Source: Rhodococcus sp. 06-235-1A
GTDB lineage: Bacteria; Actinomycetota; Actinomycetes; Mycobacteriales; Mycobacteriaceae
Direction of reading: 5' to 3'
Length of the DNA stretch: 64,000 nt
Assembly: GCF_002258785.1 (NCBI RefSeq)
Contig: NZ_NOYI01000002.1
Coordinates: 334,787-398,786, forward strand
Shown here in pieces: positions 25,835-33,698 of this stretch. The notes under the pieces are model-generated. The model saw only the letters and a list, made by a program, of their open reading frames with translations. It did not search any database and was not told where the DNA came from. How positions within the stretch are numbered: position 1 is the first letter of the stretch; the number at the start of each line of letters is the position of its first letter. The position numbers were made by a program, and so were the translations under genes.

Positions 25835-27832
25835 GTGACAACTGCATTCCGCACTCACCAGCACGCAACTCGGTCGAGATGGGCGACTGGCGTTGTCTTA
25901 GCGGTCGCCGTTGCGCTGGTCGTATCGGTTACCGCTATATCGGGCGAGAGCAGATATACGGCAACCGGGGACTCGTATCCCGGAATGTTCACGTCCGTGG
26001 CATATGTCCTGCTGCGCTTCGTTGCTGCGCTCTCCGGTGCGTGGGCGCTGGGGTCGCTGTTCTTTGCCCTGACGTGCACACGTTTCACCCGCGCTGGTCG
26101 GGTCGGACCGGATGGGTACGCGGCCCTGTCGACGGCGGGCCGCGCAGGGGTGGTCTGGCTGGTTTCCGCTGTTGCACTGATTCCCTTGTCTGCTGCCGAC
26201 GCAACCGGAATCGGAATCGGAGAGGCTGTGCAGCGTGGTGTCATTGCCGATCTGATCCCTCCGAACGAGGCTCCCAAGGCGTGGATGGTCACGGCGATCG
26301 CTGCGGCGATCGTCTCGATCGTGACCCGTTTCACTTTGAACTGGGTGCCGATGGCTGTCGCTGCTGCCATAACGGCAATCGGAGTTCTCCCTGCATGGGT
26401 CATTGGCAATGCTGGTCAGGGCCCAAATCATGACATCGCCACCAGCGCAATCATTGTCGCGATTCTGGCATTGTCGATATGGACTGGTTCGACGATCAGC
26501 CTGAGGTCTCGGCTTCACCGCAATGACGGCGAGGAAGCAACCGATTCCGTAGTGGCCGTCACCCGATACGGCGCGATCGCGATCTGTGCTGCGATTCTTA
26601 CGCTGAGCCTGTTCCCAGTGGTCATGATCATTGTGCTGCCCCTCGATTCAGTTCTCACGTCCTCGTACGGACGGCTTGCCATCAGCGTCGCGGTGTTGCT
26701 CCTCGGTGCATTCATCTCGGTCACTCTCTCAGGCCGTCGCAGACGCCGGTCGAAAGAGAGCGGGCCACCTTATCTGTTGTCTGACATGGTCTCTGTGTAC
26801 CTCGTCGTCGCCTGGGCCGTGATCGTCCTGATGGCTGTACAACCGGCCCCGGCATTTTTGTCGGCTCCGTCCACGGTCTATGACATCTTTCTCGGATTCG
26901 AACCGGACGGTCCCCCGTCCGTTGGTCAGTTCCTTTCTTTCTGGCGTTTCGATTTCGTCACCGGCGGGGCGGCGTTGGTATTTGCGGGGCTCTACGCGTG
27001 GGCAGTGATGTACTTGAAGAGACGCGGCGACAAGTGGCCGGTTGGGCGCGTCGTCGCCTGGATGGCAGGGTGCCTAGCGCTGTTGATAGCGACCAGTTCG
27101 GGTGTGGGCGCATACGGATCGGCGATGTTCAGCGTGCACATGGGGGTGCACATGACGTTGAACATGTTCGTTCCGGTGCTGCTCGTCCTCGGCGGACCGA
27201 TCACTCTCGCACTGAGGGCTCTGTCGCCAGTGCATGACGGCGGCATGCCTGGGCCGCGAGAATGGATCGTTCTGTTCGTACACTCGGCGCTCACACGTGT
27301 TCTCGCCAATCCCGGCGTTGCTGTCGGATTGTTCGTTCTCTCGCTCTACGCGGTCTATTTCAGTCCGATCTTCGATGAACTGGTGCGCTATCACTGGGGT
27401 CACGAACTGATGAACATCCATTTCATCATCACCGGTTATCTCTATTATTGGGTCATCATCGGAATCGATCCGGGCCCGAAACGATTGCCCCACCTCGTTC
27501 GCCTGGCATTACTCTTCGCGGTCATGCCGTTTCACGCATTCTTCGGCATAGCCGTGATGACCATGGACCGACTGATCGGCGGAGCCTTCTATCGCTACCT
27601 GGACCTACCGTGGGTGCAGGATTTGGCAAGTGACCAACGTTTCGGAGGTGGACTGGCCTGGGCGTCGAGTGAGGTGCCACTGGTACTCGTTGTAGTCGCG
27701 CTGGTCACTCAATGGGGACGCCAGGACAGAAAAACGGAGACTCGCGAAGATCGAGCTGCCGACAACAACAACGACGACGAACTCACCGCCTACAACGCCA
27801 TGTTGGCCGAATTGGCTAGAACCCGGAAGTAA
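25835..27832 (+). CDS. CopD-CtaG fusion: copper transport / cytochrome c oxidase assembly protein
   Basis: 665 residues, GTG start at 25835. The N-terminal ~300 residues form eight or so helices of the CopD copper-resistance/uptake type ('YVLLRFVAALSGAWALGSLFFALT' and later helices). The C-terminal ~330 residues are the caa3_CtaG domain: 'FLSFWRFDFVTGGAALVFAGLYAWAV', the metal-ligand motif 'SVHMGVHMTLNMFVPVLLVLGG', 'YFSPIFDELVRYHWGHELMNIHFIITGYLYYWVIIGIDP' and 'PFHAFFGIAVMTMDRLIG'. Such fusions bring copper to the Cu centres of cytochrome c oxidase. The tail is acidic. It follows DUF5134 after 58 bp and precedes a tiny membrane gene; likely one operon from P2. Confidence 0.93.
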   Translation: MTTAFRTHQHATRSRWATGVVLAVAVALVVSVTAISGESRYTATGDSYPGMFTSVAYVLLRFVAALSGAWALGSLFFALTCTRFTRAGRVGPDGYAALSTAGRAGVVWLVSAVALIPLSAADATGIGIGEAVQRGVIADLIPPNEAPKAWMVTAIAAAIVSIVTRFTLNWVPMAVAAAITAIGVLPAWVIGNAGQGPNHDIATSAIIVAILALSIWTGSTISLRSRLHRNDGEEATDSVVAVTRYGAIAICAAILTLSLFPVVMIIVLPLDSVLTSSYGRLAISVAVLLLGAFISVTLSGRRRRRSKESGPPYLLSDMVSVYLVVAWAVIVLMAVQPAPAFLSAPSTVYDIFLGFEPDGPPSVGQFLSFWRFDFVTGGAALVFAGLYAWAVMYLKRRGDKWPVGRVVAWMAGCLALLIATSSGVGAYGSAMFSVHMGVHMTLNMFVPVLLVLGGPITLALRALSPVHDGGMPGPREWIVLFVHSALTRVLANPGVAVGLFVLSLYAVYFSPIFDELVRYHWGHELMNIHFIITGYLYYWVIIGIDPGPKRLPHLVRLALLFAVMPFHAFFGIAVMTMDRLIGGAFYRYLDLPWVQDLASDQRFGGGLAWASSEVPLVLVVVALVTQWGRQDRKTETREDRAADNNNDDELTAYNAMLAELARTRK

Positions 27833-27842
27833 GGGACAAGCA

Positions 27843-28010
27843 ATGGCTCGAGCAATCTACCTCTTCGTCCTCATCACTCTGATCGGGGCCGCAGCACTAC
27901 TGGCCTCTCGCGCCACCAGCTGGCGCGATCCACACTGGGTTGGAGTTCTCGGGATCATCACGGTTACGACTTTTTTCGCATACGAAATGGGACGCTGGGC
28001 AACAAACTGA
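27843..28010 (+). CDS. 55-residue single/double-helix membrane protein
   Basis: ATG 27843 is preceded by AAGGG and lies 10 bp after the CtaG stop. The product has two hydrophobic helices (IYLFVLITLIGAAALLA and WVGVLGIITVTTFFAYEMG) joined by a short charged turn. Its size and position suggest a small accessory subunit of the copper/oxidase-assembly module. No family recognised. Confidence 0.7.
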   Translation: MARAIYLFVLITLIGAAALLASRATSWRDPHWVGVLGIITVTTFFAYEMGRWATN

Positions 28011-28145
28011 ATTCGGATAATCGTATTCCACTGTCTCAGAATTCTTCTCGGAAAGCTCCGATCGAGCCTGGATGCGGAATGTACCCAATGCGACACGGGG
28101 ATCCGCGGCTCAGTGCAGACCCCGTCTTGCCTTGTTCGTCGATTG

Positions 28146-30434
28146 CTACTGCGCTCGGCGGTAACGACGGAGGCGGAGACTGTTGGAGACAACGAAGAAT
28201 GAGGAGAAGGCCATGGCAGCACCGGCAAGAAGTGGGTTCAGCAGACCCGCAGCAGCTATGGGAATGGCAGCGATGTTGTAGCCGAAAGCCCACACCATGT
28301 TGCCCTTGATGGTAGCGAGGGTGGCCTTGGCCAAACCCAACGAGTCGACAACCGCACCGAGATCATCGCGCACAACGATGATGTCTGCAGCACCGATGGC
28401 GACGTCGGTTCCTGCACCGATCGCCAATCCGAGATCGGCGGTGGCCAAGGCTGGTCCGTCGTTGATGCCATCGCCGACCATTGCCACCGTTCGCCCGGCC
28501 TCCTGAAGCGATACGACGATCTCGACCTTTCCTGCCGGCAGAACCTCCGCTATCACCTCATCGATCCCGACGGCGTCGGCGACGACCTGTGCGGCAAATG
28601 CGTTGTCCCCGGTCACCATCAGAGTCCGCAGCCCGAGAGCTCGCAATTGCGCGATCGCATCCGCAGCGGAAGCTTTGACCGTATCGGAGACGATCAGAAC
28701 TGCACGCACCGTCTCGTCCACCGCGAGGTATACCGCTGTGGCCCCGATTCTTTCACTGTTGTTCTGCGCGTGACGCAGTGTGTCGGCAATGACCCAACCG
28801 CGGTTTTCGAACAACCGGCGCCGACCGATTTCGACAGAACGCCCGGCCACGAAACCTCGTGCACCCATTCCTGGCATCGCGGCGAAATCATCAACCACTG
28901 GCAGCACGTCGGCGCGCGTGCGGGCTGCGCCGACGATTGCCGCAGCAATGGCGTGTTCGGACGCGTGCTCTACCGCTCCGGCAAGGAGCAACAGCTCATC
29001 CTCGTTTTCGTCGGGCAGTGCCACGATCGACTCGAAAGTCAGAGCGCCGGTGGTGATGGTTCCGGTCTTGTCGAATACAACGGTGTCCACAGTCCGCGTG
29101 GCTTCCAGGGCCTGGTGACCTTTGATGAAGATTCCGAGTTGTGCTCCACGTCCAGAGGCAACCATCAAGGCCGTCGGCGTCGCCAATCCGAGTGCGCAGG
29201 GACACGCGATGATCAAGACGGCGAGGGCGGCGCTCACTGCCGCATCGACATCTCCGCTGGCGACGGCCCAGGCAACGAAAGTGCAAATGGCCAGGGCGAA
29301 TACGACAGGGACGAACACACCCGAGATGCGGTCGGCGAGACGCTGAAGATCGGCCTTCCCCGACTGTGCAGCGTCGACGAGCCTGATCATTCCTGCGAGC
29401 GCAGTATCGGACCCGACTGCTGCAGCTTCGACAATCAGACGGCCGTCCAGGACCACGGTTCCGCCGGTCACGGCGCCTCCAGCGTACTTGTCGACGGGGA
29501 GCGATTCGCCGGTCATTGCGCTGGTGTCGACGCTGCACGCGCCGTCCACGACGAGGCCGTCGGCAGCGATGACTTCGCCGGGGCGCACGACGAACTTCTG
29601 GCCCTCTTTCAGCTCCGCGACAGGGATTCTGAGTTCTTCCCCGCTGCGCAAGAGAACCGACACGTCGCGAGCGCCCAACTGGGCCAGTGCCCGTAGGGCT
29701 CCGCCGGCCCGGCGTTTCGCTTTGGCCTCGAAATAGCGGCCTGCTAGGACGAAGACAGTAACTCCGACAGCCACCTCCAGGTAGATCGAGTCGCTCGAGA
29801 CGATGGCGGCCCAGACGCCGCGTGTTTCGTCAGCTGTCGAGTCTCGGACGAACATCGAGTAGATCGACCATCCGGTCGCTGCGGTGATCCCCGATGACAC
29901 CAACGTGTCCATGGTGGTCGTACGGTGCCGTAGCCCTGCAATCGCGGCTCGATGGAACGGGAGCGCTGCCCATCCGACTACCGGAAGTGCGAGACCGAGG
30001 AGGATGAACTGCCAACCGGCGATACGGGTGCTGGGGACGACTGCAAACATGATCGACAGATCTGCCAACGGAATGAACAACACGAGCGCAACCACGAGAC
30101 GTCGAAAGATGCTTCGAGTATGTTCGTCGCCTGCCGAAGTATCAGTGCTGGCATGGTCGACGAATTCCTCCGCCCCAAAACCCGCGGCGTCGACTACGTC
30201 GCAGAGTTGCTGGGGCGTCATCGAGGGCGGTGCCTCGATGGTGGCCACCGCAGTCGCGTAGTTGACCGAGGCCCGGACTCCGTCGATCTTGTTGAGTTTG
30301 CGTTCGATTCGGTTGGCGCAAGCACCACAAGTCATTCCGGACACGGCAAGTGCGATTCGCGGTGTATCGGAGTCAACGGGTTCCGAAACTCGTCCATCGT
30401 CGACTACATCGCTGGGGGGTGTTGTGACTGACAT
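28146..30434 (-). CDS. Cu(I)-type P1B-ATPase (CopA/CtpB-like)
   Basis: 762 residues from ATG 30434, which has GAGGAAAG upstream. Order: one heavy-metal-associated domain with GMTCGACA (C36, C39), helices, TGE (308-310), CPC in the sixth helix (411-413), DKTGT (455-459), GDGIND, and C-terminal helices with YN and M-A-F-S-S, the residues that mark Cu(I) specificity. The usual SEHP of the nucleotide domain is SEHA here (492-495). It lies 57 bp after the anti-sigma gene on the same strand and probably shares promoter P3. A pump induced with a copper-uptake regulon more likely loads copper onto exported enzymes, as proposed for CtpB, than removes excess. Confidence 0.93.
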   Translation of the reverse strand: MSVTTPPSDVVDDGRVSEPVDSDTPRIALAVSGMTCGACANRIERKLNKIDGVRASVNYATAVATIEAPPSMTPQQLCDVVDAAGFGAEEFVDHASTDTSAGDEHTRSIFRRLVVALVLFIPLADLSIMFAVVPSTRIAGWQFILLGLALPVVGWAALPFHRAAIAGLRHRTTTMDTLVSSGITAATGWSIYSMFVRDSTADETRGVWAAIVSSDSIYLEVAVGVTVFVLAGRYFEAKAKRRAGGALRALAQLGARDVSVLLRSGEELRIPVAELKEGQKFVVRPGEVIAADGLVVDGACSVDTSAMTGESLPVDKYAGGAVTGGTVVLDGRLIVEAAAVGSDTALAGMIRLVDAAQSGKADLQRLADRISGVFVPVVFALAICTFVAWAVASGDVDAAVSAALAVLIIACPCALGLATPTALMVASGRGAQLGIFIKGHQALEATRTVDTVVFDKTGTITTGALTFESIVALPDENEDELLLLAGAVEHASEHAIAAAIVGAARTRADVLPVVDDFAAMPGMGARGFVAGRSVEIGRRRLFENRGWVIADTLRHAQNNSERIGATAVYLAVDETVRAVLIVSDTVKASAADAIAQLRALGLRTLMVTGDNAFAAQVVADAVGIDEVIAEVLPAGKVEIVVSLQEAGRTVAMVGDGINDGPALATADLGLAIGAGTDVAIGAADIIVVRDDLGAVVDSLGLAKATLATIKGNMVWAFGYNIAAIPIAAAGLLNPLLAGAAMAFSSFFVVSNSLRLRRYRRAQ

Positions 30435-30491
30435 GCGATCGGTTCTTTCCTCGGTATCGAAAATGCGCAATTGAAATTTGCACCCTGCGTA

Positions 30492-31247
30492 CTAGGCCGC
30501 GGGATCGTTCGAATCACGTAAATGACCGCGTCGACGCCCATACCTTGCGCCCTCGGGAAGCTCGAAGTCGTCGGTGTCTTCCACCCGGCGATGCGGCGAC
30601 GGTGAACCGTCGTCGACCTCGCTACGACGAACCATCGCGGTAACCAAGACACCGATAGCAATAATGGCGTGCGATGCAACCCGTTCGGCGGTGACAGCTC
30701 CCGAAATCGTGTCGGTGATCACGAATGCGGCCAGCAAGACGGTGAAGGTAGCGAGTACCGGCATCAGCCCAGCAGTGGTTCTCGGCCGCCAGGCTGCTAC
30801 CAGGAACCCGACACCGATAGCGACGTTCCATGCTGTGCTCTCGTTGAACAGGTGGCCCGCCATCGCATCTGGGCCCATGACCATTGCCTCACCGCTGTGG
30901 TCGTGGCCGATACCGAAGATTTGGGTGGCACCGAGCGCGAGCTGGGCTATGGCAACGACGGCCAGCACTGCCCGCCATGGATGATCTGTGACGACCCACC
31001 GCACGGCACGTTGTGGGCGGCCGCGCGGTATCGGTACGCCTACCGCGGCGAGAATTTCGGACGTCAGATCCGGGGTACGGACTGCCGAACCGATCCGCAG
31101 ACCGCGGGTGGCCTCCGACGCCGCTGCGTACCACGCTTGGCATTGCACACAGCTATCGAGGTGTTCGTCCGTGCGTACGGAGGGCACCGGCTCTCGCTCC
31201 CCGTCGATACGAGCCGACAGTGCTTCCCTGGCCAATGTGCAATCCAC
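30492..31247 (-). CDS. membrane anti-sigma factor with zinc-binding (zf-HC2) domain
   Basis: 251 residues. N-terminal anti-sigma zinc finger with H29-x3-C33-x2-C36 ('EHLDSCVQCQAWY'). Four hydrophobic helices follow near 92-112, 136-156, 160-180 and 190-208. The loop between helices 1 and 2, predicted outside, reads 'GIGHDHSGEAMVMGPDAMAGH' with H115, H117, M122, M124, M129 and H132, a plausible Cu(I) site. It is divergent from the sigma factor, 62 bp apart, and heads the operon with the P1B-ATPase. The GTG at 31247 lies about 10 bases after the predicted -10, so its transcript is probably leaderless. Confidence 0.88.
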   Translation of the reverse strand: MDCTLAREALSARIDGEREPVPSVRTDEHLDSCVQCQAWYAAASEATRGLRIGSAVRTPDLTSEILAAVGVPIPRGRPQRAVRWVVTDHPWRAVLAVVAIAQLALGATQIFGIGHDHSGEAMVMGPDAMAGHLFNESTAWNVAIGVGFLVAAWRPRTTAGLMPVLATFTVLLAAFVITDTISGAVTAERVASHAIIAIGVLVTAMVRRSEVDDGSPSPHRRVEDTDDFELPEGARYGRRRGHLRDSNDPAA

Positions 31248-31256
31248 ATCTACATT

Positions 31257-31283
31257 GTCGCGCAGGGCTGCCGTAAAGTTCCC
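31257..31283 (-). promoter_or_regulatory. predicted ECF (SigC-type) promoter P3: GGGAAC-N17-CGACAA
   Basis: On the minus strand GGGAAC is at 31283-31278, followed by a 17-base spacer beginning TTT and CGAC at 31260-31257. Transcription would start within a few bases of the anti-sigma GTG at 31247. This implies feedback control of the sigma factor by its own product. Confidence 0.75.
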
Positions 31284-31309
31284 GCTGCCCGTCCCCTACT
31301 CTGACGAAC

Positions 31310-31885
31310 GTGAACTCGAGGGCCGACAGGGATGCGCGCACCACTGAGCTGGCTCTTGCTGCCGGCCGGGGGGACCACCGCGCTCTGGAGTCGTTCATCC
31401 GCGAAACTCAGCGCGATGTATGGCGATTCATCGCTCATTTGAGTTCTGTTGCGGCGGCGGACGATCTCACCCAAGAGACGTATCTGCGTGCGATGAAGTC
31501 GTTGCCGCGCTTTGCCGCGCAGTCCTCAGCGCGTACTTGGCTCTTGTCGATTGCCCGACGCGTGGTGGTCGACCAAGTGAGATCCGCGATGTCACGACCG
31601 CGACTTGTCGGCAGCGATGACTGGATCGCAGCAGCCGACACCGCCCATTCGGAGTCCTCGACGTCGACCAATCATTCCGAGGATCTCGTAGAGGTCCGTA
31701 TGTTGCTCGCCGGACTTCCTACAGAAAGGCGCGAGGCGCTGATTCTGACGCAAGTTCTCGGCCTGTCTTACGACGAAGCGGCGCACGTTCTCGGATGCCC
31801 GATAGGCACCGTCCGATCCAGAGTCGCGCGGGCACGCGAGCAATTGGTCGCAGCCGCCCGGGCAGACGGAGAAAACACCGGGTAG
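31310..31885 (+). CDS. sigC: ECF sigma factor, SigC type
   Basis: 191 residues. Sigma-2: 'ESFIRETQRDVWRFIAHLSSVAAADDLTQETYLRAMKSLPRFAAQSSARTWLLSIARRVVVDQ'; sigma-4: 'LPTERREALILTQVLGLSYDEAAHVLGCPIGTVRSRVARAREQLV'. The pattern is very close to what I know of M. tuberculosis SigC. SigC has been linked to copper limitation, ctpB and the nrp isonitrile cluster in M. tuberculosis, and to terminal-oxidase control in Corynebacterium glutamicum. Start GTG 31310; a TACTCT hexamer 8 bases earlier could be a leaderless housekeeping promoter. It is divergent from its likely anti-sigma factor and is the obvious candidate to read promoters P1-P6. Confidence 0.92.
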   Translation: MNSRADRDARTTELALAAGRGDHRALESFIRETQRDVWRFIAHLSSVAAADDLTQETYLRAMKSLPRFAAQSSARTWLLSIARRVVVDQVRSAMSRPRLVGSDDWIAAADTAHSESSTSTNHSEDLVEVRMLLAGLPTERREALILTQVLGLSYDEAAHVLGCPIGTVRSRVARAREQLVAAARADGENTG

Positions 31886-31902
31886 CGCCCCTCTCTTCAA
31901 GG

Positions 31903-32244
31903 TCAGTCCGATACTCCCGTGGGGACTGTCAAAGCCCACGCGTTCATGGCATCGAGGACAGGGCTGAGTTCGTGACCGAGCGGGGTGAGTTCGTAGATCA
32001 CTCTCGGCGGAATCTCGGGGTACGCCGTGCGAGTCACGAGGCCATGCGTCTCGAACTTTCGCAATCGGTTGGTCAGTGTATGCGCACTGATGCCATCGAG
32101 CGCCGTGAGGAGCTCACCGAAACGTTTAGGGCCGGTGAGTAATTCGCGGACTACCAGCGTAGCCCATGGGCCGTCCAGTAGCGTGAGGAAGCGGGTGATA
32201 CCGCAGGTTTCCGCAGTGCAGTCCTCGAACTTGATAGGTCGCAT
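31903..32244 (-). CDS. HxlR-family transcriptional regulator
   Basis: 113 residues from ATG 32244. Family landmarks are 'CGITRFLTLLDGPWATLVVRELLTGPKRFGELLTALDGISAHTLTNRLRKFETHGLVTRTAYPEIPPRVIYELTPLGHEL', the complete HxlR winged helix with its G-I-S motif. The start codon touches a perfect inverted repeat (32245-32271), so it probably represses itself and the divergent NmrA-like gene. Members often sense quinones, aldehydes or reactive electrophiles through a cysteine; C21 and C26 are near the N-terminus. Confidence 0.93.
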   Translation of the reverse strand: MRPIKFEDCTAETCGITRFLTLLDGPWATLVVRELLTGPKRFGELLTALDGISAHTLTNRLRKFETHGLVTRTAYPEIPPRVIYELTPLGHELSPVLDAMNAWALTVPTGVSD

Positions 32245-32271
32245 AGTGCACCACTCTACTGTTGGTGCACT
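32245..32271. promoter_or_regulatory. operator: perfect 9-bp inverted repeat between hxlR and nmrA-like genes
   Basis: AGTGCACCA (32245-32253) and TGGTGCACT (32263-32271) are exact reverse complements around a 9-base spacer. It occupies the 63-bp gap between two divergent starts, the usual site for an HxlR operator. A second small palindrome, ATGCAT-CAT-ATGCAT, follows at about 32284. Confidence 0.7.
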
Positions 32272-32307
32272 TGATGTAACCGATGCATCATATGCATTAA
32301 TGGGGAC

Positions 32308-33150
32308 ATGACCTACATAGTGCATGGCGCTTCCGGTGCCCAAGGCTCACCCGTACTGTCCGCCCTGGCCGCCGCCGGCCACCACGCCACCGCCGCAGTG
32401 CGCAACACGTCGGCGATCGGGGGCTCCTCAGTAGCAGTGGACTACACCTCCGTCGACTCTCTTGTGAACGCCTACACCGGGACCGATGGCATCTTCGTAC
32501 ACATCCCCATCGGCCCAGTCGAGGATCAAATGGCGTTCGCACACGCGATCGCCGATGCCGTGCGCCGCGCTCGGCCGGAGCGTGTGGTGTTCTCTACCAG
32601 TGGGGCCACCATCGATGAATCGGCCTCTCCGTCTTCGGCAGCCGAAATCTTTGCACACCAGCTGGCCGAGAGCGGAGTTTCGTATGCCGTGATCGAGCCA
32701 AGACTCTTTCTCGAAAACTTGCTACTACCGGTCTCGCTGGGGCCGGTGCGTGAGGACGGCCGACTGATGTACCCGATCCGCGACGACTACGCCGCGTCTT
32801 GGAGTTCTCATCTCGATATCGCTGATGTGGCGGTTCGCCTCCTGTCGGATCACTCAGTCTCGGGCATCGTGTCGGTCGGCGCGCTACCAGGTCTAGTGGG
32901 TGACGATCTGGCAAAGGGGTTCGCCGCATACTTTGCTCGCCCGGTGGGCTTCGACGCCATCACCCCCGATCACTACGGCGACATGATCACTCCGCTTTTC
33001 GGCGAAGGCGCAGCAGGCCCGGTCATCGAGTCCTACCGTCACCGCGCGGCCCAGCCCGACGAGGTTATATCGCACGACAGGTCCGCCCAGAAACTGCTCG
33101 GTATCAGTCCACGCAGTGTGCAGCAATGGTTGTCTGACCTCGGGGTATGA
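32308..33150 (+). CDS. NmrA-like/atypical SDR NAD(P)-binding protein
   Basis: 280 residues. Rossmann start 'YIVHGASGAQGSPVLSALAAAGHHATAAVR' with the G-A-S-G-A-x-G variant of the NmrA family, 'GTDGIFVHIPIGP' and 'FSTSGATIDE' in the usual places, and 'HLDIADVAVRLLSD' in the substrate half. The canonical SDR YxxxK is not evident, as is common for NmrA-type proteins, which are quinone reductases or redox sensors. Divergent HxlR plus NmrA/quinone-reductase pairs are a frequent actinobacterial arrangement. It interrupts the copper genes and has no SigC-type promoter. Confidence 0.88.
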   Translation: MTYIVHGASGAQGSPVLSALAAAGHHATAAVRNTSAIGGSSVAVDYTSVDSLVNAYTGTDGIFVHIPIGPVEDQMAFAHAIADAVRRARPERVVFSTSGATIDESASPSSAAEIFAHQLAESGVSYAVIEPRLFLENLLLPVSLGPVREDGRLMYPIRDDYAASWSSHLDIADVAVRLLSDHSVSGIVSVGALPGLVGDDLAKGFAAYFARPVGFDAITPDHYGDMITPLFGEGAAGPVIESYRHRAAQPDEVISHDRSAQKLLGISPRSVQQWLSDLGV

Positions 33151-33212
33151 GCAGTCGCGGGCAGCACAGAATGGCGCTGGGGAGCGCAGCTGACAAGGAG
33201 TCGGTAGCCACC

Positions 33213-33239
33213 GGGAACTCGACCGTCACTCGCGACGAC
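33213..33239 (+). promoter_or_regulatory. predicted ECF (SigC-type) promoter P4: GGGAAC-N17-CGAC
   Basis: GGGAAC at 33213-33218 and CGAC at 33236-33239, upstream of the copper-chaperone gene (ATG 33366), leaving an untranslated leader of about 120 bases. The -10 continuation is CT rather than TA or AA, so it may be weaker. Confidence 0.65.
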
Positions 33240-33365
33240 CTGTGACGAAGAACCGAGTACCGAACATCCGAACTCGAAGTCATCCGTCGATCGCCGCAGC
33301 GGGCGTGTGAGTTCAGTCGGTCACCGCTGCGATACCTCTCCGCCGAAGAATTGGAGCACTCCCCT

Positions 33366-33596
33366 ATGCCCTCATGGTCGCTTCGAGTCGATGGTCTGCA
33401 CTGTCGAAGTTGTGTCGACACCGTCATCGACGAGATTTCCGAGATCCCCGAGGTCCGTTCGGTCACTGTGGAGCTCAAATCCGGAGAATCCTCCGTTGTT
33501 TTAGTGGACGCAACCGAACACATCGCAGACGCAGTGGTACAAGCAGCGTTGCACGAGGGAGGCACATTCGACATCGTCGGCGGTCCGCCGGCATAA
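33366..33596 (+). CDS. heavy-metal-associated (HMA) copper chaperone
   Basis: 76 residues, a single ferredoxin-like HMA domain: 'SLRVDGLHCRSCVDTVIDEISEIPEVRSVTVELKSGESSVV'. The metal site is H-C-R-S-C (C15, C18) in place of the common M-T-C-x-x-C. Proteins of this size pass Cu(I) to P1B-ATPases or to regulators. ATG 33366 is preceded by GGAG. It lies between promoters P4 and P5, just ahead of the importer genes, and could receive copper released from the imported chalkophore and hand it to the ATPase at 28146 (inference). Confidence 0.9.
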   Translation: MPSWSLRVDGLHCRSCVDTVIDEISEIPEVRSVTVELKSGESSVVLVDATEHIADAVVQAALHEGGTFDIVGGPPA

Positions 33597-33625
33597 AGAA
33601 TCACTCACAAGAATGAGCCATGTCA

Positions 33626-33652
33626 CGGAACTTTTTGACCGGCCGACCCGAC
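33626..33652 (+). promoter_or_regulatory. predicted ECF (SigC-type) promoter P5: CGGAAC-N17-CGACTA
   Basis: CGGAAC at 33626-33631, TTTTT at the start of the spacer, CGAC at 33649-33652 followed by TA. It is 47 bp ahead of the TTG start of the ABC substrate-binding protein gene. Its sequence is closest to P2 and P6. Confidence 0.8.
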
Positions 33653-33698
33653 TACCTGGATGCATATAGAACAGGTCGCCCGATGAAAGAAGTTTGCT

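Noticed and set aside
28011..31309. CsoR- or CueR-type operator near the copper ATPase
   Set aside because: I searched by eye for the G-rich CsoR palindrome and MerR-type dyads and found none; control fits the ECF promoter instead.
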